This document shows positions 8,118 through 15,485 of a stretch of DNA of 64,000 nt, one piece after another. The notes beneath the pieces are model-generated. The model was not told the origin of the DNA. It saw nothing but the letters and a program-made list of their open reading frames with translations, and made no database searches. Both the position numbers and the translations under genes were made by a program. The DNA is taken from NCBI GenBank assembly GCA_910575275.1, contig CAJTEE010000001.1, positions 620,001-684,000 on the forward strand, read 5' to 3'. How positions within the stretch are numbered: position 1 is the stretch's first letter; the number at the start of each line of letters is the position of its first letter. Source of the DNA: Lachnospiraceae bacterium (GTDB taxonomy: Bacteria > Bacillota > Clostridia > Lachnospirales > Lachnospiraceae).

Positions 8118-9767
8118 TTACAGCTTGATGTCCTCGGACTTGCTGACTGCCAGATAGACCATCAAAGAAATCGCTGTCACGACCGTCAGGATTGCCGAAA
8201 ACGCCGCCGCCAGTCCGTAGTTGCCCCGGGAAATCGCCACGTAGGCCGACATGGTCAGCGTAATGTTTTTATTGTTATAGAGAATGATCGAGCTTGAAAG
8301 CTCGGTCACGATCGACACCCAGCTTAGGATCGCCCCGGAAATAATGCCGTTTGACATCATCGGGACCGTGATCTTGATGAATGTTTTAAGCTTCGAGGCC
8401 CCCAGGCTGATGGCTGCCTCCTCAATGCTGATCGGGATCTGCATGAGCGTCGCCGTGGCCGAGCGGATCGTGTAGGGCATTCGTCGGATCACGAACGAAA
8501 TCAGCATGATCCAGATGGTCCCCGTAAGCGCGATCGGCTTTTTGCCAAACGCGATGACTAATGCAATACCGATGACAGAACCCGGCATGATATACGGCAG
8601 CATGGACAGCGTGTCGATCGTGTGGTTCCAGAAGCTCGAGCGGCGCACGACCAGATACGCGATCAGGATCGCCAAGATAATGATCAAAGCCAGAGCACCG
8701 ACACCCAGGACCATCGTATTCTTTACAGAGCGTACCAGGAGCTTCTTCATGGCAAGCTGATAGTTCGCGAGGGAATAGCCCGGCTTGAATACGGCTTGGT
8801 CGCAGTTTCTAAAGGACAGGTAAATGATATAAATCTGCGGTAACAGCGAGACACCGATCAGGAGATAACAATACAGATACATGAAAATACCGCGGATCCC
8901 CTTCGGCCTTTTCTTCTCGATCGGATGCAACGCGTTGATCGAAAATTTGTATTTGCTTGTGGCATACTGCTGGATAAAGAACACAAGCGCCGTCACAAGA
9001 ATCGCGATCACGCTGATGGCGGCCGCAAAATTATGGTCCGTGCCGTTCTCGCCCAGATACTGGTTGTAGATCTCAACCGGGAAGGTTCGGTAGCCCTCAC
9101 CGATCAAAAGCGGCGTGCCGAAATCCGCGAACGCCCGCATGAATACGAGCAACGCAGCCGCCAGGATCGTCGGCATCGACAGATTCATGACGATCTGGAA
9201 AAAGCGCTTTAATCCGGTACACCCCATATTGGCAGACGCCTCCATGAGCGTGTTGTCAATGTTTTTAAAGGCGCCGTTCATGTAAACGAATACCAGCGGG
9301 AACAGCTTAAGAGCCTGCACAAGCAGGATGCCCTGAAAGCCATAAATGCTGCCGATCTTAATGCCAAATACATTTTTTAAGAACTGCGTGATCAGCCCCG
9401 AACGGCCCAGAAGCAGGATCCACGCATACGCACCGATAAACGGGGCCGACATGCAGCAGAGGATGCTGGCAACAAACAAAAACTTGGCTCCTCTGAGCCG
9501 GTAAAACGAATAAAAATAGGAAAACGGAATGCCGATCAAAAGCGTTACGGCCGTGATCGCGATGCTGACCTTAAAGCTGTTTAAGATCGTCTTACTGTAA
9601 TAGCTCTGCGAGAAAAACTTCACAAACTCTTTGAATGTAAACTGCCCTTCCTTGGAGATGACGGCCTGCTGCAGGATGCCGAACATCGGATAGACCAGAA
9701 ACAGCAGAAACATGGCCATAAACAGGATCGTAACCCCGGTCCACAGCTCAAATTTTTTTGATTTCAT
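8118..9767 (-). CDS. ABC transporter permease, FbpB-type (two fused permease domains)
   Basis: A 549-residue integral membrane protein with about 12 transmembrane helices. It consists of two tandem binding-protein-dependent permease domains, as in FbpB/AfuB. Each half carries the cytoplasmic coupling loop (EASANMGCTGLKRFFQIVMN in the first, EEAAISLGASKLKTFIKITV in the second). The first 17 codons of the longer frame are excluded. The ATG at 9767 follows GGGAGGAGACGC, and the preceding ATPase gene ends 34 bases upstream. It works with the ATPase at 9802-10911 and the lipoprotein at 6899-8032 as one importer. Confidence 0.9.
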   Translation of the reverse strand: MKSKKFELWTGVTILFMAMFLLFLVYPMFGILQQAVISKEGQFTFKEFVKFFSQSYYSKTILNSFKVSIAITAVTLLIGIPFSYFYSFYRLRGAKFLFVASILCCMSAPFIGAYAWILLLGRSGLITQFLKNVFGIKIGSIYGFQGILLVQALKLFPLVFVYMNGAFKNIDNTLMEASANMGCTGLKRFFQIVMNLSMPTILAAALLVFMRAFADFGTPLLIGEGYRTFPVEIYNQYLGENGTDHNFAAAISVIAILVTALVFFIQQYATSKYKFSINALHPIEKKRPKGIRGIFMYLYCYLLIGVSLLPQIYIIYLSFRNCDQAVFKPGYSLANYQLAMKKLLVRSVKNTMVLGVGALALIIILAILIAYLVVRRSSFWNHTIDTLSMLPYIMPGSVIGIALVIAFGKKPIALTGTIWIMLISFVIRRMPYTIRSATATLMQIPISIEEAAISLGASKLKTFIKITVPMMSNGIISGAILSWVSIVTELSSSIILYNNKNITLTMSAYVAISRGNYGLAAAFSAILTVVTAISLMVYLAVSKSEDIKL

Positions 9768-9801
9768 TAGGATGCGTCTCCTCCCTTCCCTCGGATTTTC
9801 C

Positions 9802-10911
9802 TTAGATCTCACAGTCATTCTGGACGCCTTCCAGGAGGTTATGGCTTCCGTCTCCGGCGAACAGGTTTGCCTTCTCTGTATTGATGGTCAGAGAGATCTC
9901 CGTACCGGGAGCGATAATGCTGTCAATCGTGGACTCCTGAATGGATTCTACCTCCGTACCGTCATCCAGGTGCATGAAGTAGTGGGTATTCAGTCCAAGG
10001 AAGACGCAGTCATCCACAACTCCCTTGATTCCCAGGCCCGCTTCACGGTGCATAAGAAGCTCCTCCGGGCGGACAGAAAGGACGATATCCGCGTCATCCT
10101 GATATTCTTTTTTCACATGAGGCATGGGAGCGTCGTAATTCAGATAACGCAGGTGCGGCACGCCATCCTTCATGACAAGCTTCCCCTTTAAAACGTTGGA
10201 GCGCCCGATAAACGTGGAGACAAACAGATTTGCCGGCCTCTGGTAGATATTTTTCGGGGTTCCGATATGCTGGATCACGCCGCCGTTCATGACCGCAATC
10301 CGGTCGGAGACGGCCATTGCCTCCTCCTGGTCATGCGTGACGTAGATGGTTGTAATGCCGACACTGTGCTGGATATTCTTGATCACCGTACGCATCTCCA
10401 CACGCAGCTTCGCATCCAGATTGGAGAGCGGCTCATCCATCAGCAGCACATCCGGCTCGATGCAAAGGGCCCGGGCCAGTGCCACGCGCTGCTGCTGGCC
10501 GCCGGATAGCCGATCTGGAAGCCGCTCTGCCAGATGATCGATCTGCATGAGCTTTAAGAACTTGTCGGCCCTTTCCTTGATCTCCTCCTTAGGGAAATGT
10601 TTATTTTTTAAACCGAATTCGACGTTCTTTCGCACGGTCAGGTGCGGGAAGATCGCGTAATTCTGGAACACCATGCCGATGTTGCGTTTAGCCGGGTCCA
10701 GATCGTTGATCCGCTTCTCATTAAAATAGAAATCGCCGCCTTCAATCGAGTTAAAGCCTGCGATCATGCGAAGGAGCGTCGTCTTTCCGCAGCCGGAAGG
10801 CCCTAGGAGCGTAAAAAACTCCCCTTCCTTTATTTTCACGTTCAGGTCCGGAATGATCACGTTCTCGCCGTATTTCTTCAGCGCATGATTCACGGTAATA
10901 TTTACACTCAT
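9802..10911 (-). CDS. ABC transporter ATP-binding protein, FbpC/PotA-type
   Basis: A 369-residue nucleotide-binding subunit. It shows Walker A GPSGCGKTT, the Q-loop in GMVFQNYAIFPH, signature LSGGQQQRVALARAL, Walker B VLLMDEPLSNLD and the switch YVTHDQEEA. Residues from about 240 form a TOBE-type domain, as in iron and polyamine transporters. Its ATG overlaps the stop codon of the DeoR gene in an ATGA, so translation is probably coupled, and GGAGGGACAAAACAG precedes it. It powers import through the fused permease downstream. Confidence 0.93.
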   Translation of the reverse strand: MSVNITVNHALKKYGENVIIPDLNVKIKEGEFFTLLGPSGCGKTTLLRMIAGFNSIEGGDFYFNEKRINDLDPAKRNIGMVFQNYAIFPHLTVRKNVEFGLKNKHFPKEEIKERADKFLKLMQIDHLAERLPDRLSGGQQQRVALARALCIEPDVLLMDEPLSNLDAKLRVEMRTVIKNIQHSVGITTIYVTHDQEEAMAVSDRIAVMNGGVIQHIGTPKNIYQRPANLFVSTFIGRSNVLKGKLVMKDGVPHLRYLNYDAPMPHVKKEYQDDADIVLSVRPEELLMHREAGLGIKGVVDDCVFLGLNTHYFMHLDDGTEVESIQESTIDSIIAPGTEISLTINTEKANLFAGDGSHNLLEGVQNDCEI

Positions 10912-11711
10912 CTGTTTTGTCCCTCCTGTATAGATGATAATCCGGGCGCCGCAATCACCTTCACGCCCTTCTGAGCAAAGCCTTGTAATAAATCCTCCGG
11001 CGCCCTCCAGTCCGTGATCAGGACATCGATCCCATCCGCCGGTGCGATCGCCACCAGGGAATCATCCCCGTATTTGCTGGTATCCATCAGAATAAACTTT
11101 TCCTTCGAGGCCTCCAGGACGCGCCGCTTCACCTCTGCCTCTGCCAGGATCGGAGCCGAAAACCCATGCTCCAATGTAAAATGATTGCCCGTTACGAAGC
11201 CCTTGTCAAAATACATCCGGCCAATCGCATATTCCGTAAACGAACCGACACAAGAATAAATATTCGGCCTGAGCTCCCCGCCGGTAACGATTGTCTGAAT
11301 GTCCCCCGCCTTCGCGAGCTCCATCGCGATGTGGATGCTGTTGGTGCAGACCATGATATCCCGCTTCGGCCCTGCCACAATCAGCCTCGCAAGCTGGATC
11401 GTCGTCGTCCCGCTGTCCAAAAAAACCGCCTCTCCGTTGCCGATCTGCGCATAGGCCGCGCGAGCGATCGCATTTTTTTCTTCTTGGTGGCGGATTTCCT
11501 TTTCTTTGTGTGAAAACTCCCGCAGCGAGCCATAGGCACTGACCGCACCGCCCCAGGTCCGTTTTAACACGCCCTCCTGCTCCATGGAGACCAGAAGCTT
11601 ACGGACGGAAACCTCGGAAAGCCGGAAGGTTTCGCTCAGTTCCGAAACCGTAACGGATGATTTCTCATTTAACTGTCTCAGTATGTAATCTCTGCGTTCT
11701 TCCTGTCTCAT
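10908..11711 (-). CDS. DeoR-family transcriptional repressor
   Basis: A 267-residue regulator. The N-terminal DeoR helix-turn-helix spans about residues 5 to 58 (RRDYILRQLNEKSSVTVSEL, then SVRKLLVSMEQEGVLKRTWG). The C-terminal DeoR sensor domain shows the sugar-phosphate-binding features IGNGEAVFLDSGTTT and VCTNSIHIAMEL. It is the first gene of the operon with the ABC importer and is divergent from the glycerol-1-phosphate dehydrogenase gene. Members usually respond to a phosphorylated sugar or polyol. The three TTTCGATT-like repeats in the divergent region are the probable operator. ATG 11711 is the first good start and lies 54 bases from the predicted -10. Confidence 0.9.
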   Translation of the reverse strand: MRQEERRDYILRQLNEKSSVTVSELSETFRLSEVSVRKLLVSMEQEGVLKRTWGGAVSAYGSLREFSHKEKEIRHQEEKNAIARAAYAQIGNGEAVFLDSGTTTIQLARLIVAGPKRDIMVCTNSIHIAMELAKAGDIQTIVTGGELRPNIYSCVGSFTEYAIGRMYFDKGFVTGNHFTLEHGFSAPILAEAEVKRRVLEASKEKFILMDTSKYGDDSLVAIAPADGIDVLITDWRAPEDLLQGFAQKGVKVIAAPGLSSIQEGQNR

Positions 11712-11764
11712 TCTGCTTCCGCCATTTGTACAAATTCCCTTCTGTTTCCAAATTGAACGGTTAT

Positions 11765-11793
11765 ATTTTACTCCAGTTATTATCTATTGTCAA
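11765..11793 (-). promoter_or_regulatory. Promoter of the deoR-ABC operon
   Basis: A consensus TTGACA and TAAAAT separated by 17 bases on the minus strand, upstream of the DeoR start. Confidence 0.75.
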
Positions 11794-11860
11794 CAAAATC
11801 ATAAAATTAAATTCTGTTTTTTTCACATTTTGCGCATCTTCCCCTCCCTCCAAACGGGAG

Positions 11861-11894
11861 TTTCGATTAGGTTTTGATTTTGGTTTCGATTTTC
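11861..11894. promoter_or_regulatory. Triple TTTCGATT-like repeat, probable DeoR operator
   Basis: TTTCGATT (11861), TTTTGATT (11872) and TTTCGATT (11884) recur at 11 and 12 bp, so they face the same side of the helix. They lie between the two divergent promoters, 12 bases upstream of the -35 of the dehydrogenase. DeoR-family proteins commonly bind such direct T-rich repeats. Direct evidence is lacking. Confidence 0.5.
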
Positions 11895-11905
11895 TCCGTA
11901 TCGTA

Positions 11906-11934
11906 TGGACATCCGCCCGCTTCCGGTGTATAAT
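11906..11934 (+). promoter_or_regulatory. Promoter of the glycerol-1-phosphate dehydrogenase gene
   Basis: TGGACA and TATAAT separated by 17 bases. The start codon is only 24 bases downstream, giving a short leader that holds the AAAGGAGGG site. Confidence 0.75.
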
Positions 11935-11957
11935 CGGGAAAAAGGAGGGACTTTTGT

Positions 11958-13208
11958 ATGCGAATTGACAGTAAAAAACTAAACGGCCCCTGCTCCTGCG
12001 GCAGAGACCATACGATGAATACCAGGGCCGCCGTCATCGAACCCGGCGTTTTGGCGGACTTTGAACGGTATCTTTCCGAATACGGCCTTTCGGGAACGCG
12101 CTGCGCGGTTTATGACGAAAACACCTATCACGCGAAAAACCTCGTCAGGCCGCGTGCCGGGCAGGAGATCGTTTTAAACCCCGAACATCTGCATGCGGAT
12201 GAGGCAGCCACCGGGGAGGTTCTTAGACGGCTTGACGCCGACGTAAAGCTGCTCGTCGCCGTCGGGAGCGGGACCATCCATGATACGACACGCTATTGTG
12301 CCCATAAACTTGGCATCCCCTTCGTCGCCTGCCCGACGGCCGCGAGCGTGGACGGCTTCTGTTCGACGGTCTCCGCCATGACCTGGGGCGGCTATAAAAA
12401 AACAATGCCCGGCGTTGCGCCCGAGCTTGTGCTGGCGGATGTCGATGTGATAAAAGAGGCGCCGCTCTATCTGGCTCTCGCCGGAGTGGGCGACATTCTC
12501 GGAAAATATACGGCTCTGGCGGACTGGAAGATCGCCCATGCCCTGACCGGCGAATTCTTCTGCCCGACAATTGAGGGCATGACCCGTGACGCTGTAAGGG
12601 CCGTATATGAGTGCTGCGAACAGGTGCCGAAACGGGATCCGAAGGCCATGGAACAGCTTACCTACGGCCTGCTGCTCTCCGGGCTCGCGATGCAGCTCAT
12701 GGGCAACTCCCGCCCGGCCTCCGGCTCCGAGCACCACATCTCCCATTTGATTGAGATGCAGCCGGAAAAGCTGGCCGTCCGTTCATCGGCGCTGCACGGG
12801 GAAAAGGTCGGCGTCGGCACGGCCATCGCTTCCGGCGTTTATCATAGACTGGCAGAGCTCACCGACATCTCCGCTCTCGTAAAGCCCTATGTCTTCCCGG
12901 GCGAGGACGAGCTTTTCGAGTTCTACGGAAGCCGGCTCGTGCCCGCGGTGTTAGAAGAAAATAAAAACAACTGCATGGATGGCGTGACTCCCGAGATGCT
13001 AAGCAAAGCGTGGCCAAAAATCCGTGAAATCATCTCCGAGATCCCGACACAGGGAGAGCTTTTAACGCTTTATGAGAGGCTCGGCGCCAAAAAGTCCCTG
13101 TCTGATATCGAGGTCCCCGAAGACAGGCTGGAGCTTTTGCTCACCTACTCCCCGACCGTCCGCAACCGGATGACTCTCATGCGGATCAAACGGATGCTTA
13201 CGGTATGA
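11958..13208 (+). CDS. egsA: sn-glycerol-1-phosphate dehydrogenase, EgsA/AraM family
   Basis: A 416-residue member of the iron-containing alcohol dehydrogenase-like fold that reduces dihydroxyacetone phosphate to glycerol-1-phosphate in AraM of Bacillus. Visible are the NAD(P)-binding VAVGSGTIHDTTR, the PTAASVDGF segment, the metal-ligand Asp region ALAGVGDILGKYTA, and the His ligand region PASGSEHHISH. Length fits the family. The start follows AAAGGAGGGACTTTTGT. It is transcribed away from the DeoR-controlled ABC operon and shares its probable operator, suggesting joint control of polyol- or glycerol-phosphate metabolism. A function in glycolipid synthesis, as proposed for AraM, is also possible. 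Confidence 0.85.
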   Translation: MRIDSKKLNGPCSCGRDHTMNTRAAVIEPGVLADFERYLSEYGLSGTRCAVYDENTYHAKNLVRPRAGQEIVLNPEHLHADEAATGEVLRRLDADVKLLVAVGSGTIHDTTRYCAHKLGIPFVACPTAASVDGFCSTVSAMTWGGYKKTMPGVAPELVLADVDVIKEAPLYLALAGVGDILGKYTALADWKIAHALTGEFFCPTIEGMTRDAVRAVYECCEQVPKRDPKAMEQLTYGLLLSGLAMQLMGNSRPASGSEHHISHLIEMQPEKLAVRSSALHGEKVGVGTAIASGVYHRLAELTDISALVKPYVFPGEDELFEFYGSRLVPAVLEENKNNCMDGVTPEMLSKAWPKIREIISEIPTQGELLTLYERLGAKKSLSDIEVPEDRLELLLTYSPTVRNRMTLMRIKRMLTV

Positions 13209-13240
13209 AACGCCCTAGCCTTTCCCGGGCAAGTTTCTGC

Positions 13241-13269
13241 TTGCGCTTTTAAATAAGGAATGTTATAAT
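13241..13269 (+). promoter_or_regulatory. Promoter of the small membrane protein gene
   Basis: TTGCGC and TATAAT separated by 17 bases, 40 bases upstream of the start codon. It suggests transcription independent of the dehydrogenase gene. Confidence 0.7.
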
Positions 13270-13309
13270 TGGCGGTGTGCAAACGTGAAATATAGTTGGA
13301 GGTACTTAC

Positions 13310-13792
13310 ATGAATTGGAGCATCGTCTTAAATGTGGTGATTGTGATCCTCGTCATTCTTGTCGCCGCTTTAGCAGCCCTCTATTTCTGGGGAAGAAAGC
13401 TCGAAAAACGCCAGATTGAACAGCAGAACGCCATTGACGCGGCCAAGCAGGTCGCCACGATCATGGCCATTGATAAAAAGAAGCTCAAGCTCAAGGATTC
13501 CGGGCTTCCGGCCGTCGTCTTCGAACAGACGCCCTGGTACGCCAAACGCGCAAAGTTGCCGATCGTCAAGGTCAAGATCGGCCCGAAGATCATGACGATG
13601 ATTGCCGACGAGAAGGTATTTTTACAGCTCCCGTTACGAACCGAGGCCAAGGTCATGATCAGCGGCCTCTACATAACGGAGATCAAAAGCGTCCGCGGCG
13701 GAATCCCGCCCCTGCCGCCCAAAAAGACTTTCTTCGGCCGGGTCAAGGGTTTCTTCAAAAAGGATTCCGACGAAAGCGGAAAGAAAAAATAA
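13310..13792 (+). CDS. Conserved single-pass membrane protein of unknown function
   Basis: I do not recognise a named family. The 160-residue protein starts with one strong transmembrane helix (residues about 5 to 27), then a charged stretch KKLKLKDSGLP and a beta-rich central part rich in Lys, Ile and Val. It ends with a Pro-rich spot and a basic amphipathic tail (FFGRVKGFFKKDSDESGKKK) that could lie on the membrane surface. The ATG follows TTGGAGGTACTTAC. It has its own promoter. Its transcript would run into the hairpin repeat region that ends at a strong terminator near 14070, so it may carry a long structured 3' untranslated region. Confidence 0.7.
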   Translation: MNWSIVLNVVIVILVILVAALAALYFWGRKLEKRQIEQQNAIDAAKQVATIMAIDKKKLKLKDSGLPAVVFEQTPWYAKRAKLPIVKVKIGPKIMTMIADEKVFLQLPLRTEAKVMISGLYITEIKSVRGGIPPLPPKKTFFGRVKGFFKKDSDESGKKK

Positions 13793-13805
13793 ACAGCCAG
13801 ATCAA

Positions 13806-13848
13806 AAGAACTCCGATCGCGGGTACATCCCGGCCGATCGGAGTTCTT
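13806..13848 (-). terminator. Terminator for the AEC-transporter operon
   Basis: AAGAACTCCGATCG and CGATCGGAGTTCTT form a 14-bp stem with an inner GGG/CCC pair. On the minus strand it is followed by TTGATC after a TTCTTTT run. On the plus strand the tail ATCTTATAG is poor, so it works mainly for minus transcripts. Confidence 0.6.
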
Positions 13849-13888
13849 ATCTTATAGAAAATTCCTTCGAAATTTCCTATAAATAAAA

Positions 13889-14071
13889 GGCCCTTCTGGG
13901 CCAGGATACGCAGAGCCTGCCCCAACGGAGTGCGGCCTCGCACGGAGTGAGGTCATTCCGCGCTAAGGAAGATGGCTGCTGACGCGGCCGCGGGGCCTGA
14001 CCCAACGGAGCACGGCCTCGTGCGGAGTGAGATCGCTCCGGCGCGAGTGTGCGCAAAGCGCACACTTTTTT
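13889..14071 (+). ncRNA. Structured repeat RNA candidate: two 80-bp-phased copies with covarying hairpins
   Basis: Two copies of a 50-bp unit (13915-13963 and 13995-14044) share a frame CCAACGGAG...GGCCTCG...CGGAGTGAG. Copy 1 forms GTGCG-GCCT-CGCAC and copy 2 GCACG-GCCT-CGTGC: two base pairs differ but stay paired. The next hairpin is GGAGTG-AGGT-CATTCC in copy 1 and GGAGTG-AGAT-CGCTCC in copy 2. It keeps pairing through G-U wobbles that only work in a plus-strand RNA. A GGCCC-TTCT-GGGCC hairpin precedes copy 1, and a perfect terminator follows copy 2. It could be the 3' untranslated region of the gene at 13310, a free RNA, or a dispersed repeat family. Confidence 0.5.
14046..14071 (+). terminator. 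Strong terminator closing the repeat region
   Basis: AGTGTGCGC and GCGCACACT pair perfectly around AAA, with six T directly after the stem start of the 3' arm. The orientation fits plus-strand transcription only. Confidence 0.85.
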
Positions 14072-14083
14072 AAACGCGCACAC

Positions 14084-15025
14084 TCAAATCAAAGCAACCG
14101 ACTTCATAAAGAAGATCCATAAAAACAGCGTAACCACGGACGCCACAGTGCTGATCACCACGAACTGGCCCGCAAGCTCGCCGTCGCCGCCCATATTCTG
14201 TGCCATCGGGTACGAGGCCGCTGCCACCGGGGTCGCATAAATTGCGATCAGCAGAAACAGCTCCAGCTCTCTTAAGCCAAGCGCATAAGCGATCGCGACA
14301 ATAACGGCCGGAAGAAAAACGAGCTTGATTGTCAACACCGGCGCCAGGTACTTCAGATTCTTTCGGATCGCATTAAAATGCAGCGTTCCCCCGAGCACAA
14401 ACAGGGCTAACGGTGAAGTCATGTCCGCGAAGGCGGCAATCGGCGTCAAAAGGCTCTTGGGAACCCGGATTCCAAGGAGGAAAAAGGCAAGCCCTGTCAC
14501 CGCGCCCTGGAGGAGCGGGTTTTTCGCGACGTTAATGGCAATCGTCTTAAAGTCGGATTTGCCATCGCCGTTGAACATTTCCAGGATCACCACGGAGGTC
14601 GTATTATAGATCGTGATTACGACTGTAACCATCATCGCAGCCACCGATGCCGCGGAATCGCCAAACACAGAGATCGTGAGCGGCAGGCCGAACAGTACGA
14701 AATTACTCCTGTAAATAGCCTGGATGATCACCCCCCGCCTGGGGTTTTCCTTGATGATTCGCGGTACGATCAGGACTAGCAGCACCTCGACCACCAGGAT
14801 GCTGACCCCACCGTAGATCAGAAGGATCGGCCGTGGCAAGGAATCAGCATCCGCCTTATAGATATTATAAAATGTCATGAACGGGTACATGACCTGGAAT
14901 ACCATCCTATTCAGTTTTTGTAAAAAGTCCTCCTTTACAACCCCTTTCAGTTTCATCACATATCCAAACGCGATATAGCAGAAAAACGGAATCACTGCAT
15001 TGACCGCAACAAAAAAACTTTCCAT
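14084..15025 (-). CDS. AEC (auxin efflux carrier) family transporter
   Basis: A 313-residue membrane protein with about ten helices in the two-fold repeat of the AEC/bile-acid-arsenite-riboflavin superfamily. The first repeat begins VNAVIPFFCYIAFGYVMKLK. The second contains SPLALFVLGGTLHF and IYATPVAAASYPMAQNMGGD, the broken-helix regions typical of AEC. Bacterial members export small organic acids such as malate or malonate. The true substrate here is open. It is the last gene of the ddl-murI-ribulokinase-DUF1934 group, 7 bases after the DUF1934 gene, so it is probably co-transcribed. Confidence 0.87.
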   Translation of the reverse strand: MESFFVAVNAVIPFFCYIAFGYVMKLKGVVKEDFLQKLNRMVFQVMYPFMTFYNIYKADADSLPRPILLIYGGVSILVVEVLLVLIVPRIIKENPRRGVIIQAIYRSNFVLFGLPLTISVFGDSAASVAAMMVTVVITIYNTTSVVILEMFNGDGKSDFKTIAINVAKNPLLQGAVTGLAFFLLGIRVPKSLLTPIAAFADMTSPLALFVLGGTLHFNAIRKNLKYLAPVLTIKLVFLPAVIVAIAYALGLRELELFLLIAIYATPVAAASYPMAQNMGGDGELAGQFVVISTVASVVTLFLWIFFMKSVALI

Positions 15026-15032
15026 CCCTCTC

Positions 15033-15485
15033 TTACTCCTCTCTGGTTAATTGAAGCGCTCCGCTTCTGCGTGGGCACGCGCGGATCTCCATGATGCAGC
15101 CGGAGACGAACTCCCCATTCATCTCAAGCGCATATTCTATATGAAGGCAGAGCCTGTCTTCTTCTGTCTGAACGTCTAGGACAGAGGTCGTGATTCCCAG
15201 CAAAATCAGGCCAAACGGGGTCATATAGCTGACCGTATGTTTCTTCCCGCACTCGAATATCATGCGGCAGTCCACCGCTCCCGACTTCGTCACCTCCACG
15301 ATGCCGGGCGCTGCCTTCATCCGATTGTGCACAAACGCATCCGTTCCCCCGGCCGCCTCATCATAGAGGAGGTAGTGTTTCCCGTTTCGCTCATAATAGC
15401 TTCCTGTCGTGATCACCTCAATTGTATCAGGATCGTCCTCCAGAAGCTGAGTTCCCCTGACGCTCACCAGCACATCCCTTGTCAT
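15033..15485 (-). CDS. DUF1934 (YwiB-like) beta-barrel protein
   Basis: A 150-residue cytoplasmic protein of the DUF1934 family (calycin-like small barrel, YwiB in Bacillus). Seen are the start VLVSVRGTQ, the aromatic GSYYERNGKHYLLYDE, and the C-terminal LHIEYALEMNGE. The ATG overlaps the ribulokinase stop codon as ATGA, so translation is probably coupled. The family function is unknown. Its place in an operon with D-Ala-D-Ala ligase and glutamate racemase suggests only a housekeeping link. Confidence 0.8.
   Translation of the reverse strand: MTRDVLVSVRGTQLLEDDPDTIEVITTGSYYERNGKHYLLYDEAAGGTDAFVHNRMKAAPGIVEVTKSGAVDCRMIFECGKKHTVSYMTPFGLILLGITTSVLDVQTEEDRLCLHIEYALEMNGEFVSGCIMEIRACPRRSGALQLTREE

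Noticed and set aside
13877-14083. Minus-strand open frame of 68 codons in the repeat region
   Set aside because: It only translates the two hairpin repeats and terminator. Covarying stems argue for RNA or DNA structure, not protein.
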